The notes beneath the pieces were generated by a model. That model was given only the letters and a program-made list of their open reading frames with translations. It searched no databases and was not told the DNA's origin. A DNA stretch of 56,837 nucleotides from Ophiosphaerella korrae (taxonomy: Eukaryota > Ascomycota > Dothideomycetes > Pleosporales > Phaeosphaeriaceae): contig JALNQF010000264.1 of NCBI GenBank assembly GCA_028456385.1, positions 1 to 56,837 of the forward strand, given 5' to 3'. How positions within the stretch are numbered: position 1 is the stretch's first letter; each line of letters opens with the position of its first letter. Positions 1 to 13,100 of the stretch are shown piece after piece. The translations under genes and the position numbers were made by a program.

Positions 1-245
1 ATAAAAATAAATAAAATATATAGTAAATAGATTTAATTAATAGAAAAAACTATTTAATTTACTTTACTACTTATAAAATAACTATATAGTTTTTCTATAC
101 TTAAATTACTATTTAAATAATTATTTTTACTACTACTACTATTATAACTAGTTATACTAAGAGTACTTTTTAATTAAATATAGAAATATACTTTTTATTA
201 CTATTTTTATTTTATTTATTACTATTTTATATATTATAAATAAGT
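1..245. other. AT-rich remnant, no gene
   Basis: Very AT-rich sequence with runs of TA, no readable protein frame and no recognised repeat. Before the solo LTR inserted it joined directly onto the sequence beginning at 18653, so it belongs to the same old substrate as 18658-21268. I see no promoter, terminator or RNA gene in it. Confidence 0.5.
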
Positions 246-250
246 AATTT
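246..250. repeat. TSD AATTT, left copy, of the solo LTR
   Basis: AATTT lies immediately before the solo LTR start at 251 and is repeated immediately after its end at 18653-18657. The match is exact over 5 bp across an 18.2-kb interruption. This supports both LTR ends and shows that Gyp-D landed inside an already present LTR. Confidence 0.75.
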
Positions 251-455
251 TATAATAAGTCTTTTATTATTAACTACTAGTAACTATTAAATATATTAGT
301 TAATTAAAAAGTAATAATAAAAGCTTATAGAGTAATTAAGTAATAACTATAAATAATAGTTAATTTATATATAAAATATTAAGTATTAGTATTTTAGGTT
401 AGAGATTAAATTACTAATACTTTTTTAATAGTATATATTTTTACTAACTATATAC
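251..455 (-). repeat. Solo LTR (Gyp-2 type), left part, split by Gyp-D
   Basis: Reverse-oriented LTR related to those of Gyp-2A/B/C. It opens with TATAATAAG (a RIP version of the TGTTATAGG terminus) and follows the Gyp-2C LTR through the segment around AAAGCTTATA and TAAGTATTAG. It then stops where Gyp-D begins at 456 and resumes at 18479. With the right part it totals about 375 bp, against 429 bp in the family, because the central palindrome-rich segment is mostly missing. No internal region adjoins it and 5-bp repeats flank it, so it is a solo LTR left by LTR-LTR recombination. It is more diverged than the Gyp-2 LTRs. Confidence 0.75.
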
Positions 456-718
456 TATTATAGAGTTATATACCTAATATAGATCTAGGACTTAAGAGCT
501 TATTAGTTTTAAGAAACTTAGACTTTATTAGCTAAACTAGTTCTAAATATTATTTATACTCTTATAGATTATATCTTATAACCTAAGAGCTTATTAGCTA
601 CTTTCTTTTTTCTCTTTTTCTTAATAGTTTACCTTTTTATAAGCTTTTAGTACTTATATTTCTTTAGTAACTACTTACTTCTTTTTTACTATTCTTTTCT
701 TTATAATACTTTACTATA
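456..718 (-). repeat. Gyp-D 3' LTR (left copy)
   Basis: 263 bp, matching 18216-18478 over its whole length, with differences that are almost all C/T or A/G transitions. It begins TATTATAG (from TG) and ends ACTATA (from CA). A purine tract on the element's sense strand (about 719-731, read on the minus strand) adjoins it and is the likely polypurine tract, which marks this copy as the 3' LTR. Confidence 0.85.
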
Positions 719-731
719 TACTTTTCTCTTT

Positions 732-3700
732 ATATAGAGCTTAGTTTTATTAAGCTATTATACTTAATTAAGAGCTTTTAGCTTAAAAAGAAAGTAAAAC
801 CTACTTTAACCTATAAACTTCTTTTTTATTTTATTAGCTATAAAGTACTTAAACTATTAGATTTAAAATAATTTAGATTTATAATTTAGCTTTACTCTAT
901 AAATAGTCTAGTATCTAGCGCTAACTATATATATAGTTAGAGAGTAACTTAGGCCTTTTAGCTAAAATATTAATATTAATAAAAGAGAATAAAGATATTA
1001 AGTCTTTAAGAGCTTTCTTCTTCTTATATAACTTATAGCCTTTTAGGTATTAATTACTATATATTATCTATAAACTACTAATCTAACTCTAGCTATAGCT
1101 ATAACTTACCTAGGCTTACTTTAAGAGAATACTAGCCTTGTTAGCGCTATTACTTAATATAAAGCTTAAGTTACGCTACCTCTATTTTTTTATATTAGCT
1201 ATTATTTTTATTTTAAAGTGTCTATAGCTTAAGACTTTAAAGATACTACTTTTATTTTTTACTTATAATACTTTTCTCTTAAAAGCTCTAGATCTAATAT
1301 CTAAGAAGTTATTTATAAAGTATTTATATAGTTTCTAGGTTATTTAATAAAATTTTTATATAAACGTATTATATAGCTTATAGTAGTAGCTACCTATCTT
1401 TTTACTATTTTTTTTTACGTACGTTTTATAAGCTATAGTAGTTTTTACTTTTCTATAATAGTTTTTTTACTTTATATATTTTTACTTACTAAATTCTTTT
1501 CTTACTTATTAATTTTTAATAGCTAGCTCTTTTCTTATATATATATATATATTAGTTAAGCTAGTATAAAGCTCTTAGGCTCTATATTTAAATATCTTTA
1601 CTAGTAGTTAAACTCTTATAGTTATTTACTTTTATAATTTTTAGTAAAGTTATAAATACTCTTTAAAGGCGTACTTAAACTTTATCTCTCTATTTTTTAT
1701 TCTATTTTCTTCTTTTTTTCTTTAAGCTTATTTTAGCTACTTTATACTTTCTTACTAGTTTCTTAGCTCTATTCTTTTATTTACTTTCTACTTTAATTAT
1801 TATAGCTACTTTTAACTTCTAACTTAAGTTCTATATAGCTAGCTAGCTTAGCTAAAGTAACTATAGTAGTAATAATCCTTTTTAGCTACTTTATAACCTT
1901 AGTAGACTACTTTTAAGTTACTATTAAACTAAAAGTAAAGCTTCTTACTCTATTTCTATAATATATTATTTCTAGTATAAGAGTAAGTATCTATCCTTTT
2001 TACTTATAAGCTCTTAGGTCTTACTAACTATACTTTTCTCTTAGTTATTACTTATTTCTTTAACTACTCTTTCTTACTTAACTTACTTTATAACCTTTTT
2101 AACTAAGCCTTTAATATTTATAAAGAGTATAACTTTAGCTAGCTTTTTTCTTTTATCTAAGAGTTTTATATACTTACTATAATAAGCGTAAAAATAAAGC
2201 TTACTAGTAGAATAGTCTTTATAATATTTATTTCTATAACTCTAATAGCTTTTTTTATACTTCTAATAGCTTTTAGTTTTTTTTCTAATAGCTTTTAGTC
2301 TCTCTTCTACTAGCTATACTATTAGGTACGCTATTATAAGAGTTAAGAGATACTTACTTAGAACTCTTTAGCTACTTAGGCTACGTACTTATAAAATCTT
2401 TCTTTAATTAATAATTTTTAAAAGATATAAGCTTATTATAAAGCTATAGTCTATATAAGTTAATATACTTAGAAGACTATTAGCTTTTATAAGGCCTTAC
2501 TACTAGAGCTACTACTACTAAGCTCTAATAAGGCTATAGCTTATAGTTTTAAAAAGAAAAGTAATTATATTTATACTACTTATATTTATAGTAGTATTAG
2601 ATACTCTATTTTCTTTAATAATAAAAGTATTATCTACTTTAATAGCTCTTATATTTATTATTATATTTAGAGCTGTAATTATAAGTTAAGTAAGCCTTTA
2701 ACTCTATTTTTCTTTTTACTTAATTTTATCTTAATAGTTCTTTAGAGCTTAGCTAACGCGTTTTTAGTAGTTTAGTAGCTAAATATAAGTAAGTACTTTT
2801 TTAGGTTAAAAGTTTTACTAAAAGTTACTACTATATTACTAAGCTCTTTAAGTAAAAGTATACTTATACTAATACTTTTATTTTTATAGCTACTTAGTTT
2901 TCTAGCTACTTTATTACTACGCTCTTTATATATAATACTATAGTAGCTAATATTTAGTATTTTATTTACTAAAATATTTCTCTAAGTTATTAAGTAGCTT
3001 ATAGGCGTCTTCTTATAATACCTAGTAAGCTAGTATATCTTTATAAGCTTAAGGCTTACTTAGTAGTATATAGTATAGATAAGCCTAAAAATAATAACTT
3101 TAAAACTTCTAGCTATTTTTATAGCTTTACTAATAATCTTTTTTACTAGTAAGCTTATAGCTAGTATCTCTAGAGTTATACTATACTTAAGAGTAAGTCT
3201 AATAATTTTTTACTTACTATTTTCTTTATAGTAAATAAAGCCCTTATTTATTAAGTTCTTTCTAGTTCCTCTTACCTTTTATTTCTTTCTAGTATTAGTA
3301 AATACTTTTAAAGTACTTCCTCTAGTAGTTTTAGCTTACTTTTAAGCTTTAATACTACTCTAAATTCTTTCTATTAACTACTAGCTTCTTAGGCTTTATA
3401 AAGTATACTTTTATACTTTTTTTACTTTACTAACTTAGAGTTAGATATAAGTTACTTAGGTTTTAATAAGAGTTTAGAATATACTTATAAATACTCTATT
3501 AAGTTTTTTACTACTTTTACTCTTACTTCTAGCTACTATCTAGCTACTTTTTTAACTTCTTTTCTTTATACTCTACTTTCTAGTAGTAGTATTTTTACTT
3601 TAGTCTATTCTTAATTTAATATAATAGGTTTAGGCTTCTTTACTTCTCTTTCTAAGAGCTTTTAGTTTTCTATTTCTATACTCTTTCTACTTCTTTAGTA

Positions 3701-4440
3701 TTCTCTTAGCTTTTTACTTTAAAATCTTTAGCTTTAGAATTAGAATTACTATTATACTTATTATCTAAGTAGTATTTACTTTTAGCTACTTAGGTTTAGT
3801 TTTAGAAGTCTTTTTACTACTTAAGCTTATTTTTCTAGTTCTAAGGATAGTAATTAGTAATAATAGGTAATATAGGGTTTTTCTTCTTAGTATCTAAGTA
3901 CTAAGGCCTCTTTAGTTATTTGTTTTTAGAGAAAATTAACTAAGTTCTTTTTTTCTTATTACTAATTCTCCTATTTACTTATAATACTTACTTATTCCTT
4001 CTTCTATTTAAAATTTTTAGCTAATCTTTAGCTAAAATTAATCTCTTTATTAGGTTCCTTTTATATAAAGAATTTAAAGTTAGCTAGATTAAATTTAGGC
4101 TTTTATACTAGGATTTAAACTAATTATAGCTAATAAGTTTATACTAGTAATAGTAAGTCCTATCTATATTATTCTTATACTTACCTACTTTACTTTCTAA
4201 ATACTAGCTCTATTAGTACTAGTTTATCTAATACTCTTTTAGGTTACTCTTTAGTATTAGGTAAAGCTTACTCTTCTTTTTATCTAACTATAAAATTTTT
4301 AGCTTCTAGCTCTAAATTTTCTAAGATATCTATTAGTTCCTACTAGCTTTACTAGTAGAATTCTACTACTCTTACTCTTAGAGTATAGTTTCTAAACTTT
4401 ATACTATCTAGGTTAGTAAGCTAGTACTATCTAGAGAGAT
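732..4440 (-). other. Gyp-D region downstream of integrase, content unrecognised
   Basis: About 3.7 kb between the integrase C-terminus and the 3' LTR, where most Ty3/gypsy elements have only a short untranslated region. On the minus strand, stretches read as protein interrupted only by TAA/TAG, for example around 2950-3240. The segment near 2460-2700 reads as a low-complexity Gln/Leu/Ser-rich frame. I recognise no domain. It could be an additional ORF, a captured host fragment, a further insertion without visible ends, or simply old noncoding sequence. The whole stretch is heavily RIP-mutated, so no start or stop can be assigned. Confidence 0.35.
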
Positions 4441-5300
4441 ATAACTAGACAACTTAATAAGGGCCCTTCTACTAAGGTTAGAGTTTCTACTATCTAGATT
4501 TATTCTAGTTACTAAATAAGTCTTAGATAAGTACTAATATTTCCTTAGGTATATCTTTTATATATAATATCCTTTTAGTATTAAACTATTCTTTACTTTC
4601 TTCTTTTAGCCTAATTATATAATCTATAGCTTCTTAGAGTCTATTATTATATTTATTAAACTACTAGGCTTATAATACTAAGAGTATAGTAGTATTATAA
4701 ACTTCTAACTATAAGAAAGTTTACTATATAAAAACGTAAAGTTTAATAAGTAAGACTTATTCTTAGCTATATATAAAGTATATTAGTATCTTTCTAGTAC
4801 TATATTTTACTATAACTCTATTTACTTATAGCGCGTAAAGTAGATTATTTACTTAATTACTTTTAATTTTTTAGAAAGTAGCTACTAACTCTTTATAGCT
4901 TCTTTTAATTATTCTTTAGCTTTAAAAGTAATAAGTACTTCTAATAACTTTTTAGGTACTATATAAGTAAGTAAGGTTAGTAACTAGTCTTTTATTTTCT
5001 AGTCTTCTATCTATTATTATTTTAAATAGTACTCTCTATCTTAAAAATATATCTTATTTTAGAAACTTTATAATAGCTTCTAATATATTAACTCTAAAAG
5101 CTTTAGCCTCTATATATAAGCTTATAAAGTCTTAATATATAATTATATATTTTTTACTTCTTTTACTATTAGGTATATAAACTATATCTAGTATAATCTA
5201 TCTCTATAGGACTTTAGGTCCCTAATTTAAGTATAGCTCTTCTTCTACTATCTAAGGTAAATAAAATTTATATTCTTAATAAGATTTTATATAGGTTTTT
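4440..5300 (-). pseudogene. Gyp-D integrase (broken)
   Basis: Minus-strand translation gives an integrase catalytic core. A MDIVYMP-like start motif lies near 5160-5200, followed by a KYIII stretch and a segment reading VEAKALR-like. A GG-x-EN-type motif (in place of the usual DNG) follows near 5040. The C-terminal part towards 4440 resembles the region after the core in fungal Ty3/gypsy Pol. Integrase inserts the cDNA into the host chromosome. The frame is broken by many TAG/TAA at Trp/Gln positions, so no product is possible. The family assignment is by remembered motif order, not by a search. Confidence 0.65.
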
Positions 5301-5699
5301 ATATCTTTAAATATATTTAGCTAGAAATATTATATCTAGATCTTTTACTATATTTCTTTTTAGCTTTAGTATCTACTTTTATTATATAGTACCTTTAGAA
5401 TTTCTAGCTACTTTTCTTTCTTATCTACTACTCTTTTTAGTAAGTACTATTTAGAGCTTTTAGCTTATAAAAGTCTTTATATAACTTTATACTTTTATAT
5501 ATTTTTATAAAGCTTTTAGGTATCTATTTTACTTATTCTAGCTAGAGTTTATAGTATTACTAGCTATTTTATAATATTACGTAAAAAAGGCGTTTCTAGA
5601 GTATCTAGTACGCTTAAGTCTATTTCTATCTTTAAGTATATAAATTCTAGGTCCTAAAGGCTTATCTATAGTAAGATAAAAGTTATAGACTCTAGATAG

Positions 5700-6491
5700 T
5701 AGTTTATAAATTCTTTTACGTTTTCTTTAAGCTTTTTTAGTAACTACTATCTTAGTAGCTCTAGTTACTTTATAAGAGTATCTACTACTATATTTTTTTT
5801 CTTAGCTATATACTTTATATTAAATTCCTATATATTTAGAAAAGTAAGCTATTTTATAATTAAAGCTCTTAGGAAGTTACTAGTACTTTAATTAAGTTAA
5901 TCTATAAGTATATAAGTATTTATTTTTACTATAAAATAAACTCTATAGATTTATAAGTAAAATTTTTTAAGTACTAGTAGTATAGCTTTATACTTATATT
6001 TTCTAGAATCTTAGTTATACTTTAAAAGTAACTATACTCTTAATTTATAGTATACTACGTTCTAATAGCTCTTTAGGTTTTCTTACTAAAGTACTACGCT
6101 CTAACTTTTTTTACTTTTATTAACTAATATAATAATTAGTCTAATAAGCTTACAATAGTCTATAGAGACTAATACTAGTATACTAGTTAGTTAAGTTTTT
6201 AATTTATCTATAGTAAGAAAAGCTTCTTAACTCTATTTAAATTCTTTATTCTTCTTTAGTAGCTTAAATAGTAATATTACTATCTTAGTAAAACCTTTAA
6301 TCTAGATTCTATAGTATATATAAAAGCTAATAAATATTTAGACTTTTTTTTAGAGATCTATAGGCTAGCTATTTAATTATCTTTTAGACTTTCTTATTAG
6401 CTAAGTACTAGCTTTCTTTATCTACTATATACTCTATAATCTCTATAGAGTTATAGTACTAATCTAATTTAAAACCTAAAGTAGTAGTACT
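5700..6491 (-). pseudogene. Gyp-D RT C-terminus and RNase H (broken)
   Basis: Continues the RT frame interrupted at 13535 by Gyp-2C. Just inside the junction the minus strand reads VQKIIE followed by a segment like the RT connection of Ty3/gypsy elements, then KGFTKIV and LLKKNKEFK (typically GFSKIAAPL and LLKKG-x-F-x-W), then the start of RNase H. At 5767-5803 it reads GKKN-x-VADAL-like, the conserved end of the RNase H domain. The domain order confirms that sequence on the two sides of Gyp-2C belongs to one element. Many RIP stops; non-functional. Confidence 0.75.
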
Positions 6492-6496
6492 AGCTT
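6492..6496. repeat. TSD AGCTT, left copy, of Gyp-2C
   Basis: AGCTT precedes the Gyp-2C left LTR and recurs at 13530-13534 directly after the right LTR. The exact 5-bp match fixes both ends of the element and the insertion point within the Gyp-D RT/RNase H region. Confidence 0.9.
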
Positions 6497-6925
6497 TATA
6501 ATAAGCCTCCTATTATTAACTATAAGTACTTATCTTAAAAATTAGTAGATTAAGAAGTAATAGTAAAAGCTTATATTAGAATCTATAATAACTATAAATA
6601 ATAGAAGATATTTTATAACTATCTTGTATTAGCGTTCTATAGTTAGAGGATTAAATTACTAATACTATCCTAATAATATATATTACTACTAACTATATAC
6701 TTATTATAATCTATTAATCTATAGTTACTAAAACTAATAAATTATAGATTATTTTAATCTATAATCTTATAATACTAAGAGTTTATAGATTATAGATTAC
6801 CTTAGGTATCTTAATTATATATAGCTTCCTAGTTAAGTTTATATTCTTTAAAGTTATATAAGTCTAGGTTAGTTATTATAAAGCTAATTAGTTTTATCTA
6901 TAGTTCTCTTATTACTATTATAATA
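6497..6925 (-). repeat. Gyp-2C 3' LTR
   Basis: 429 bp, the same length as the other copy and as all four Gyp-2A/2B LTRs. Ends TATAATAAG...TATTATAATA, RIP derivatives of the TGTTATAGG / CCTATAACA inverted termini seen better in Gyp-2A. The centre holds the family's cluster of ATCTATAATC-type inverted repeats (about 6700-6800). The adjoining pyrimidine tract CTATCTCTTTTTTT at 6926-6939 is the polypurine tract on the sense strand. Confidence 0.93.
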
Positions 6926-7277
6926 CTATCTCTTTTTTTAAGTAGGTCTTTATTTATTTATCTTAGAGCTAAAGTTATTAATCTACTTTCTTTATTAATT
7001 TATAGTTCTTTATTACTCTCTATAGTTATTTTATCTATATATTATTACTACCTTCTTACTAATTACGTATTATATAATAGTATTAAGATATTTTTTTATT
7101 TTTATTATACTTATTTTAAGTTAAACTCTAAGTCTTTTCTTTATATTATTTCTATAAATAATAGTAAGGCTTATAAAGTATATATTTACGTAAATATACG
7201 TAGTTCTTATAATATATCTAGTATCTCTCTTTTTAAGTATATATTTATTATACTTATTCTTACGTCTAGGCTTAATA

Positions 7278-7610
7278 ATAATAGAGAGAGCTATTAACTA
7301 AACTTAAGAGAAATTACTATCTTAAATTATAGAGGCTAAAGCTAAGTATAAGTAGATCTAGGAGCTTATATAGAGTAAGCTAGTAGAGAATTAAGCTTAT
7401 TTCTCTTATTTTTATAAGATAAAGGTGTTAAATAATAAAAAATTAGCTAAATAGTTAGTAGCTCTAGAAGCTAAGCTAAACTTAGATAAAGTGTTTAGTG
7501 TTATTATAGTAGGTCTTATACTAGGCGTTTCTATTATCTCTCTATTTAGTAGTAGTAATATTAGTTCTCTTAGTTTACTACTAGGCGCTCTAGAAGGTTT
7601 TAACTTTAAA
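7278..7610 (+). pseudogene. Conserved antisense frame of Gyp-2C (aORF), broken
   Basis: On the strand opposite to gag-pol, between pol and the 3' LTR, a frame starts with ATA-ATA-GAG (probably ATG-ATG-GAG before RIP). It runs about 110 codons and is interrupted only by TAA/TAG of the RIP type. It includes IIEAKAKYK, YKIKVLNNKKLAK, LVALEAKL and ends GALEGFNF. The first 238 bp lie beyond the pol stop and the remainder overlaps the end of pol. Residues are rich in K/E/L/A with coiled-coil-like spacing. The same frame occurs at the same place in Gyp-1, 2A and 2B, and the sequence is recognisable in the remnants E, G and I. Function unknown. Antisense ORFs are known from plant Tat/Grande-type elements; I do not recognise this one. 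Confidence 0.45.
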
Positions 7611-10600
7611 ACTCCTCTAGTTTCTTAGAGTAGTTAAGGTTTTCCTCTAGTTCTTATATTTTTTCCTATAGTTTCTCTTTCTTATCTATACCTATCTATT
7701 CTACTAAGTAGTAGTTTTTTTTATTATAAAACTAGTACTATAAGATTTCTTTAACTCTCTATTCTTTTTATTCTTTATATATATCTACTTTATATACTAG
7801 TAGTTCTATATTCTATAGTACTTATTCTAGTAGAGCTATATAAAATATTAAGTATATCTTTATCTTATTTAGTAGCTTTAGTTTAAATATAACTAGTATA
7901 ACTTCTTTTTCTATTTTATATAGTTTTATTTTAACGTAATCTAGTTTTAAACTTAGTTATTTACTTTTAATATTTTTTTATACTAACTATACTTTTTCTC
8001 TTTTTTTAAATTAAAGTTTCTATTTATACTTTTTATTATAGTATTTTACTATTTAATTATATAAGAATTCTATATCTTATCTTAGCTAGTTATATATATC
8101 TCTAAGTCTATTAGTAAAGTTTTTTTTTCTTAGAGACTAAGATATTTAATTTCTTAGTATTTAGTATATATTAGGCTCGAATCTATAGTTTATAAAGAAA
8201 GGTAATACTCTTATTACTATATTTTTTACGCTATTATATACTAACTATACTATAAGTAGTAGTTATACCTAGTTATTCTAGTTATAGTTAAGATAGTATC
8301 TTAAATATTATTCTACTATCTATTTTATTTATTCTAACTATCTATCTATTTATAGATAATATACTATAGATATTATATACTATATTTCTAATTATACTAT
8401 TATTATTCTCTATAGTTTTAATATAAATTATATATCTCTATCTATAATAATTTTATCTAGTAGTCTATATTAACTAATTATAGTTCCTAGAACCTAATAT
8501 ATAGTAACTTCTATCTTACTTTTCTTTTTATATAGTCTAAAGTAAAAATACTTTATAAGCTTATCTACTATTATTAAGATTCTATTATATTTAACTCTTA
8601 ATATTAAGTCTTTAGACTTAAGTAGTTTTATAATAAAGTCTATTATAATAATACTTTATAGTTATTTTAGTACTTCTACTAGTTATAATATTTTATATAG
8701 TATATATCTACTATATTTATTTTTATAGTATTCTATATAGTCTTATAGTACTTCTATTACTAATTATCTTACTTTTAAAATATAGTAATCTTATAGTAGT
8801 CTATCTAATATTTTATTAATACTTTAGTAACTATATACTAGTAATTTATAGAATTATTATATAAATTTTCTTTAAATTTTCTTTAGAATATATATTCTTC
8901 TATAAGCTTATATAAATTCTTTTTAAATTTCTAGTTTTTATATTTCTTTAGATACTTCTTTTATTATTTTCTAAATCTATTTATCTAGCTTACTACTCTC
9001 TCTTTTAAGTGTTATAGCTATTTTAAGTATATTTAAGACTAAATATCCTTTTTTATTCTTAACTAGAACTATACTAGTAGTACTTACTTCTTCTTATAAG
9101 TCTAGTCTTCTACTAAAGGTATCTATAAATTAGTTATCTTTTCCTTTTATATATATAATTTCTATATTAAATTTTAATAGAAACTCTTACTATCTTATAT
9201 AGTATTATAATAATTCCTTATTTATTATAAATCCTATAAGGTTTTTATAGTCTATATAAACCTTTATCTAGTACTTTACTTTTTATAGGTATACTCTTTA
9301 TTATTTAAATACTTTATAGATTACTAGTATTTCTTTATTATAGATTAAGTAGTTAAGTTCTACTATTTTTATTTTCTTAGAGAAGTATTTAACTAAGTAT
9401 TCTTTTCTAGTCTTTAGGTCCTCTTGTATTAGTACTATTCTATAGACTAAATTAGATATATCTATTTTTACTATTACTAGTAGGTCTAGGTTATATATTC
9501 TAATAACTAGGTTTTTTATAAATTTCTTTTTAATCTTATTAAATACTTCTTTATATTCCCTTATCTATTTAAATAGTATATCTTTTTTTATAAGTCTTAT
9601 TATTAGTTCTATATATTTAGACTATCTTATTATTAACTTTTTATAAAAGTTAGCTAGCCTATAAAACTATTATACTTCTTTTAGGTTTTTTAGTGTTAGC
9701 TATTTATTAATTAACTTAATCTTTTCTAAGTTAATCTTAATTTTTCCTAGTTTAATAATAAATTTAAAGAAATCTATTTCTTTTATATAGAATTTGTATT
9801 TTCTTATCTTAAAAAATAGTTTATTTTCTACTAGTTTCTCTAGTACTTTATATACGTGTTATATATATTCTTTTTCTATTTTTAAGAATATAAAGATATT
9901 ATCTAGATATATAAATATAAATACGTCTAAGCACTCTCTTAGTACTATATTAATTCTTTCTTAGAATACTACTAGTATATTTATTAAGCTAAATAGTATA
10001 ACTATATATTTATATAGTTTATACTATATTCTAAACGCTATTTTCTATTTATTACCTTTTTTAATACTAATTTAATAGTAAGTATTCTAGATATCTAGCT
10101 CTATAAAGATTTTTACTTTTTATAGCTTATTTTATATTACGTCTATTTATAGTAATAAGTATTAGTTTTTGTTTATAATTACGTTAGTTTTCTTAAAATC
10201 TATATAAAGTCTTTTATTACTAGTTCCCTTTTTATCTATAAATATAAGTCTATATACTACTAAGAATTTAGATTCTCTTATCTATTTCTTTTTTATTATA
10301 TTTTAGATAAATATTTATTTAATTTTAGATTCTTTTTCTATTTTTCTATAGACTAGGCTCTATCTTATATTTTTACTTTCTTTTAACTCTATTACTAAGT
10401 CCTATAGTTAATATTCTAGAAGGTAATCTTTTAGCTCTATAAGCTATTCTTTTTACTTCTTATATTTTTCTAGGAATTCTCTTTTATAGGTATTTATATT
10501 AGCCTTTAATATATCTATTCTACTATAATTAATCTTTCTTATTTTCTAATTAATATATAGGTTAGTTATCTATAACTATAGTATACCTAGTATTATATCT

Positions 10601-13039
10601 TATTTATTATTAATTATTATTATATCTATAACTATATTTTTAATTATTATTCCTTTTAGTTCTAATATAAAGAAGACTATTTTAAACCTAATAAGTTTTT
10701 AGAATAGTTTTCTTTTAATTATACTTAGTTATTAAAGGTATTTCTTTATTATATAATATATTCTTTATATTTCTATAAATTTCTTAGGTATAAAGTTTCT
10801 TATAGCTCTACTATTAATTATTAATTATACTTTCTTCTCTTAGTATATACTTATTTTTATAATATATAGGCTTTTTATACTTTCTAGCTTCTTTTACTTT
10901 AGTATTTTTATAAACTATCTATCTTTTTAAAGCTATAGGCTTACTTTAAGTTTATATTCTTTATATTTTAGATATTTATTATATATATACTTATACTATA
11001 GTCTTCTTTAGATATATTTCTTAGATAGTTTTAGACTAGGTCTTACTACTACGTATCTATCTTCTAAGATTATTTCTTATATTTAGATATCTTCTACTAA
11101 AATTACTCTTATATAGTTATAGCTTTTTCTTTATATAAGCTATATATTGTTTTTTACTTTAAAGTTTCTATATATAATATAATTTTTATCTAAGTATAAT
11201 ATCTATAATACTTTAAAATATACTAGATATTTTAGATTTATTATCTTGTTATCCTCTTCTTAGTATTTATCTTTACTAGGTTTATTTATTATTAGAATAT
11301 AGTATACTACTAGTACTTATAGTATAGAGGCTTTATTAATCTATTATATTTTTCTTATAAAGTATAACTATTCTTTTTATATAAGTATTCTTCTTACTAT
11401 AACTATATACTATTTTATCTATTCTTAGAATAGTATAAACTTTATTTTTTTAGAATTACATTCTTTTTAGTCTTTATATACTTCTTCTATACTTATAACT
11501 ATTAAGTATATCTAAATAAATTTCTATTCTTTATTTTATTTCTTTATATCTATTATTATATAGCTATTATAGCTATATATTATTAGCTAAGTATATTCTA
11601 TACTTTTTATACTATCTTACTTCTTATTTCTTTATAGTTCTTTAGAGGTAGTTATAGTAGTCTCTTTATCTAGTACTAGTTTTTTAGCTTAAATTAATAG
11701 TGTTTAGGGCTCTTCTCTTTCTAAGTCTTCTATTAGTAAGTCTATTATATATACTATTCTTTCTAGCTATACTTTTATTCTACTTTCTTTTATTATAGCT
11801 ACTTTATATCTCTATTTCTATAAAAACTATACTACTCTCTATTTACTAGAAAAGTATATATAGTAGTTATTATTATAATAAAAAGTCTAATAGAGTATTA
11901 TATATTATACTTCTTTACTCCTAGTTACTTTTTCTTAAAGTTTAGCTTATACTTATAGTACTTCTTTCTTTTTCTTAGTTATTTTTAACTAAGTCTCTTT
12001 TTTTAAGTCTTTACTTCTATAGTCTTTTATAAAGTATCTTAGTTTTCTATATTTATAATATACTATATCCTTTTTTTTTTATAACTAGTAATCTTTTACC
12101 TTTTATGTAGTAGCTTTTCTTTCTATAATTAAAGTATATAAAGTTTTTCTTTTTTTTTTTTTTCTTATCCTTATTAGTATTAAAGATTATAACGTCTCTT
12201 TTGTTATAATTCTAGGTATAACCTCTATATTTATTTTTCTTCTATTCTTTAAGATTATTATTAATTTATATTACCTCTTATTTTAGAGCTTCTAGTATCT
12301 TAGGTTTCTCTATATATATTATTTTATATTAGATTTTAGAGTTTAGTTTTTATTTAAATTATAATATTAGAGCTAACTTATTCTATTCTATATTTTATAA
12401 TAGTTATTTAAATCATAATATATATTTAGGAATACTCTAACTTTATATAAGCTTCTCTAGCTACTTTTTAGCTTATTAAATAATATCTATATCTCTAAAT
12501 ACTACTCTTATTTATTTAGTAAAGTATTTATAACTTCTAAAGATAGCTTTTATTTTATCTTTTTAGGTTATTAGAGAGTATATTATATAATTAGTCTAGT
12601 AAGGTTTATACTATCTTATTACGTCTTTTTTAAAGTATAGTCTAATATATATTACTTTCTTCTTTTCTATATTAAAATATAGTACTTATATATCTATTTA
12701 GAGTTATACTAAGGCTATAAAAGGTCTTAGTTTCTCTTTTATTTTATTAAACTTTTTAAAAATAGGTATCTTTAGTAGTTTCTTTCTTACGCTTATTTCT
12801 AGGTATTATATAATTAGTTCTATCTAGTTTTATCCTTTAATAATAGCTTTAATTTATACTTTATTCTACTTTATATAGTCTTGTAGTTCTTTATTCTATA
12901 TTTCTAATATATTAATTACTATTTTTATATCTTCTTTATTTAAGATTAAGTTATTAATATAGTTCTTAATTATTTCCTATATAGTACTATTAGACTTAAG
13001 ACTACTTTTAAGTACTTTACTTATTAAACTTTTTACTAT
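7516..13039 (-). pseudogene. Gyp-2C gag-pol (broken)
   Basis: Single gag-pol frame of a chromovirus. The start is taken at 13039, an ATA in the place where ATG is expected, followed by a VKSL-like start as in the sister copies. In order: capsid-type Gag; two zinc knuckles (about 12140-12097 and 12066-12034) with Cys/His changed to Tyr; protease region; RT with catalytic YLDD changed to YLDN (9909-9898); RNase H; integrase with the segment near 8170-8280 matching Gyp-1; and a chromodomain-like end. The stop is near 7516. The length, 5524 bp, is 2 bp short of the 5526 bp of 2A and 2B, so small indels exist as well as the many TAG/TAA. Gag and Pol would have formed the particle and carried out reverse transcription and integration. 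Confidence 0.85.
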
Positions 13040-13100
13040 CTTATTAGCTAGACTATACGTTACTTACGCTTTACTCTTTATAATAACTAAATTAGTAAGG

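Noticed and set aside
456..718. 5-bp TSD (ATACT) for Gyp-D
   Set aside because: ATACT occurs at 452-456 and 18479-18483, but using all five bases takes the first base of the LTR. ATAC (4 bp) fits the 263-bp LTR ends, so only 4 bp is claimed.
7610..7900. Extension of the antisense ORF deep into the pol region
   Set aside because: The frame stays readable, but here it is the reverse strand of conserved pol, where antisense conservation is automatic. It is not counted as evidence.
12120..12175. Poly-T/poly-A tracts as terminators or poly(A) tails of LINEs
   Set aside because: These tracts lie inside recognised gag coding of Gyp-2C or in AT-only background. No LINE reverse transcriptase or endonuclease reading was found next to them.
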